NCBI GenBank assembly: GCA_007695005.1
Contig: REEQ01000061.1
Coordinates: forward strand, 1-64,000
Direction of reading: 5' to 3'
From: Wenzhouxiangellaceae bacterium
GTDB lineage: Bacteria; Pseudomonadota; Gammaproteobacteria; Xanthomonadales; Wenzhouxiangellaceae
Length of the DNA: 64,000 bases
Shown here: positions 62,484-64,000 of the stretch, piece by piece
Numbering within the stretch: position 1 is the stretch's first letter
Layout: each line of letters begins with the position of its first letter
Translations under genes and position numbers: made by a program
Notes under the pieces: generated by a model
Seen by the model: the letters and a program-made list of their open reading frames with translations, nothing else
What the model was told of the DNA's origin: nothing
The model's database searches: none

Positions 62484-63044
62484 TCAGCGCTGCAGGCGAT
62501 CGCGGACCATGTAGAGCGCGGCAATACTGCGGCCCTCGGTGCAATCGGGGCGCTGGACCAGCTCGGACAGACGGGCCAGCGGCCAGCGAAAGACCTCCAG
62601 CTCTTCAGGCTCATCGCCCGGCAGGCGCGATGGATACAGATCACGCGCCAGCACCACGTGGGTGACATGGGTCATGTAGCCAGGCGCCAGGGTCAGATGG
62701 CCAACCTCTTCCAGGCTGCGCGCCCCGAAACCGCATTCCTCCTGCAGCTCGCGATTGGCGCCCTCGAGCAGGCTCTCGCCCGGATCCAGCCTGCCCTTCG
62801 GCAAGCCCAGTTCATAGCGATGAACGCCGCAGGCATATTCCCGGATCAGCAACACATGCTCATCATCGACCAGGGCCACCACGATCACCGCGCCCAGGCC
62901 ACGGCTGATCAGCCGCTCATAGGTGCGCCGCTGACCATTGGAAAACTCAAGTTCCACCTGCTCGACCTTGAACAGGTCGGCCGGTCGACGCTCGCGCCGC
63001 CCATGCACCTTGGGCAGCGGTTTGAAGCGCGATTCGTCAATCAT
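62484..63044 (-). CDS. nudE: ADP compounds hydrolase NudE (Nudix)
   Basis: GLPKGRLDPGESLLEGANRELQEECGFGA Nudix box; adjacent to cysQ. Confidence 0.9.
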   Translation of the reverse strand: MIDESRFKPLPKVHGRRERRPADLFKVEQVELEFSNGQRRTYERLISRGLGAVIVVALVDDEHVLLIREYACGVHRYELGLPKGRLDPGESLLEGANRELQEECGFGARSLEEVGHLTLAPGYMTHVTHVVLARDLYPSRLPGDEPEELEVFRWPLARLSELVQRPDCTEGRSIAALYMVRDRLQR

Positions 63045-63813
63045 GACGAGAGGATAGCAGGGCCTGGTGCAGGGCAGGCGGCGCCGCCAGGATCGATCCT
63101 GTTTCCAGGCCGATGGGAGCGCCATCGAGATCGCTGATGCGGGCGCCGGCCTCGGTCACGATCACGCTGAGCGCGGCGATATCGAGGATATTGACATCGC
63201 TCTCGATGACCAGGTCCTGGCTACCGTCGGCCAGGCGATGATAAGAGTAGAAGTCGCCGTAGCCGCGGCTGCGGGCAGCCCGCTTGACGATATCCCCGAC
63301 CCAGGCCCAGCCCGGCGATCCGGCCAGCGAGCGCAGGTTGCCAAAGGAAACATCCGCCTCTTCCAGGCTTGCCACCTGCGAGGCACGAACCGCTTGTCCG
63401 TCGATCCAGGCTCCCTGCCCACGCGCAGCCCAGGCGGTCTCGCCAAAGGCCGGTGCCGCGGACACGCCCACCACCAGTTCGCCGTCGACCATCAAGGCAA
63501 TCTGCACCGACCAGAACGGCAAGCCGCGAATGAAGCTGCGCGTGCCGTCAATGGGATCAACCAGCCACAGGCAGTGACTGTCGCCGCGTCGCCCATACTC
63601 CTCGCCGTAAATGGCATGATCGGGAAAGTCGGCAAGAATGTGGTCCTGAATGATCCGCTCGCAGCGACGATCAGCCTCAGTCACCGGACTCGCATCGGCC
63701 TTGCGCTCCACCTCAAGCTCACTGCGGAAATAACGCATCGCCATGTCACTGGCCGCCTGCGCGGCCCGTCTGGCGGTAGCGAGGGCAGCCTCAAGCTCGG
63801 GAAGGTGATTCAT
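63037..63813 (-). CDS. cysQ: 3'(2'),5'-bisphosphate nucleotidase
   Basis: ASPVTEADRRCERIIQDHI...IYGEEYGRRG...LWLVDPIDGTRSFIRG. Confidence 0.94.
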   Translation of the reverse strand: MNHLPELEAALATARRAAQAASDMAMRYFRSELEVERKADASPVTEADRRCERIIQDHILADFPDHAIYGEEYGRRGDSHCLWLVDPIDGTRSFIRGLPFWSVQIALMVDGELVVGVSAAPAFGETAWAARGQGAWIDGQAVRASQVASLEEADVSFGNLRSLAGSPGWAWVGDIVKRAARSRGYGDFYSYHRLADGSQDLVIESDVNILDIAALSVIVTEAGARISDLDGAPIGLETGSILAAPPALHQALLSSRHD

Positions 63814-63892
63814 GCCGTTGACTCTTCTTGCAGGTAGACAGCTGTTGCCATTATCCCGGATTGGACGCCATCAAGGGGGGCTCTGGCCGGGA

Positions 63893-64000
63893 TCAGAAAG
63901 CGCCCAGGGCACCGCTCAGACGCAGGCGAACCTGGCCATCAGGCTGGCGTTCGCCAAGCACGCCTATCTCGCGCCCCAGGTCCGGACGATCAGGGCTGGC
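63893..64000 (-). CDS. C-terminal end of a CDS running off the window (product unresolved)
   Basis: Open frame ASPDRPDLGREIGVLGERQPDGQVRLRLSGALGAF then stop on the - strand. Confidence 0.45.
   Translation of the reverse strand, partial: ASPDRPDLGREIGVLGERQPDGQVRLRLSGALGAF

Overview
The window is a 64 kb chromosomal stretch of a GC-rich gammaproteobacterium. The gene order resembles Xanthomonadales/Wenzhouxiangella-type genomes (inference). It is mostly core genes: proB, panB/panC/folK/pcnB, fdxA, bamC/dapA/bcp/phoH, truB, a complete nuoA-N operon with tRNA-Leu(GAG), secG and tpiA, tldD/pmbA, yhdP/rng/maf, rlmH/rsfS/nadD/holA/lptE/leuS, panD/pgi, an ABC transporter plus AttH locus, erpA, hemJ, nudE and cysQ. 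No CRISPR array, rRNA operon or prophage is visible.

The main non-routine signals are:
(1) An intact ORF (57970-58947, -) carries the integron-integrase (IntI)-specific insert but has lost most tyrosine-recombinase catalytic residues. Its sigma70-like promoter is overlapped by a perfect TGTGA-N6-TCACA palindrome.
(2) Two short promoter-plus-terminator units, upstream of panD and of erpA, look like small RNAs or attenuating leaders. The panD one has mutually exclusive stems.
(3) A 138-bp element with 14-bp terminal inverted repeats (7604-7741) sits on the panC 3' end. It abuts a truncated transporter N-terminus and lies at a panC/panD synteny break.
(4) Nested-hairpin repeats lie in the first 245 bp, downstream of a stand-alone DUF4157/eCIS-core protein.
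(5) There is a dispersed family of CGCAAAG-type inverted elements.

All calls come from reading the sequence and the supplied ORFs; no database search was run.
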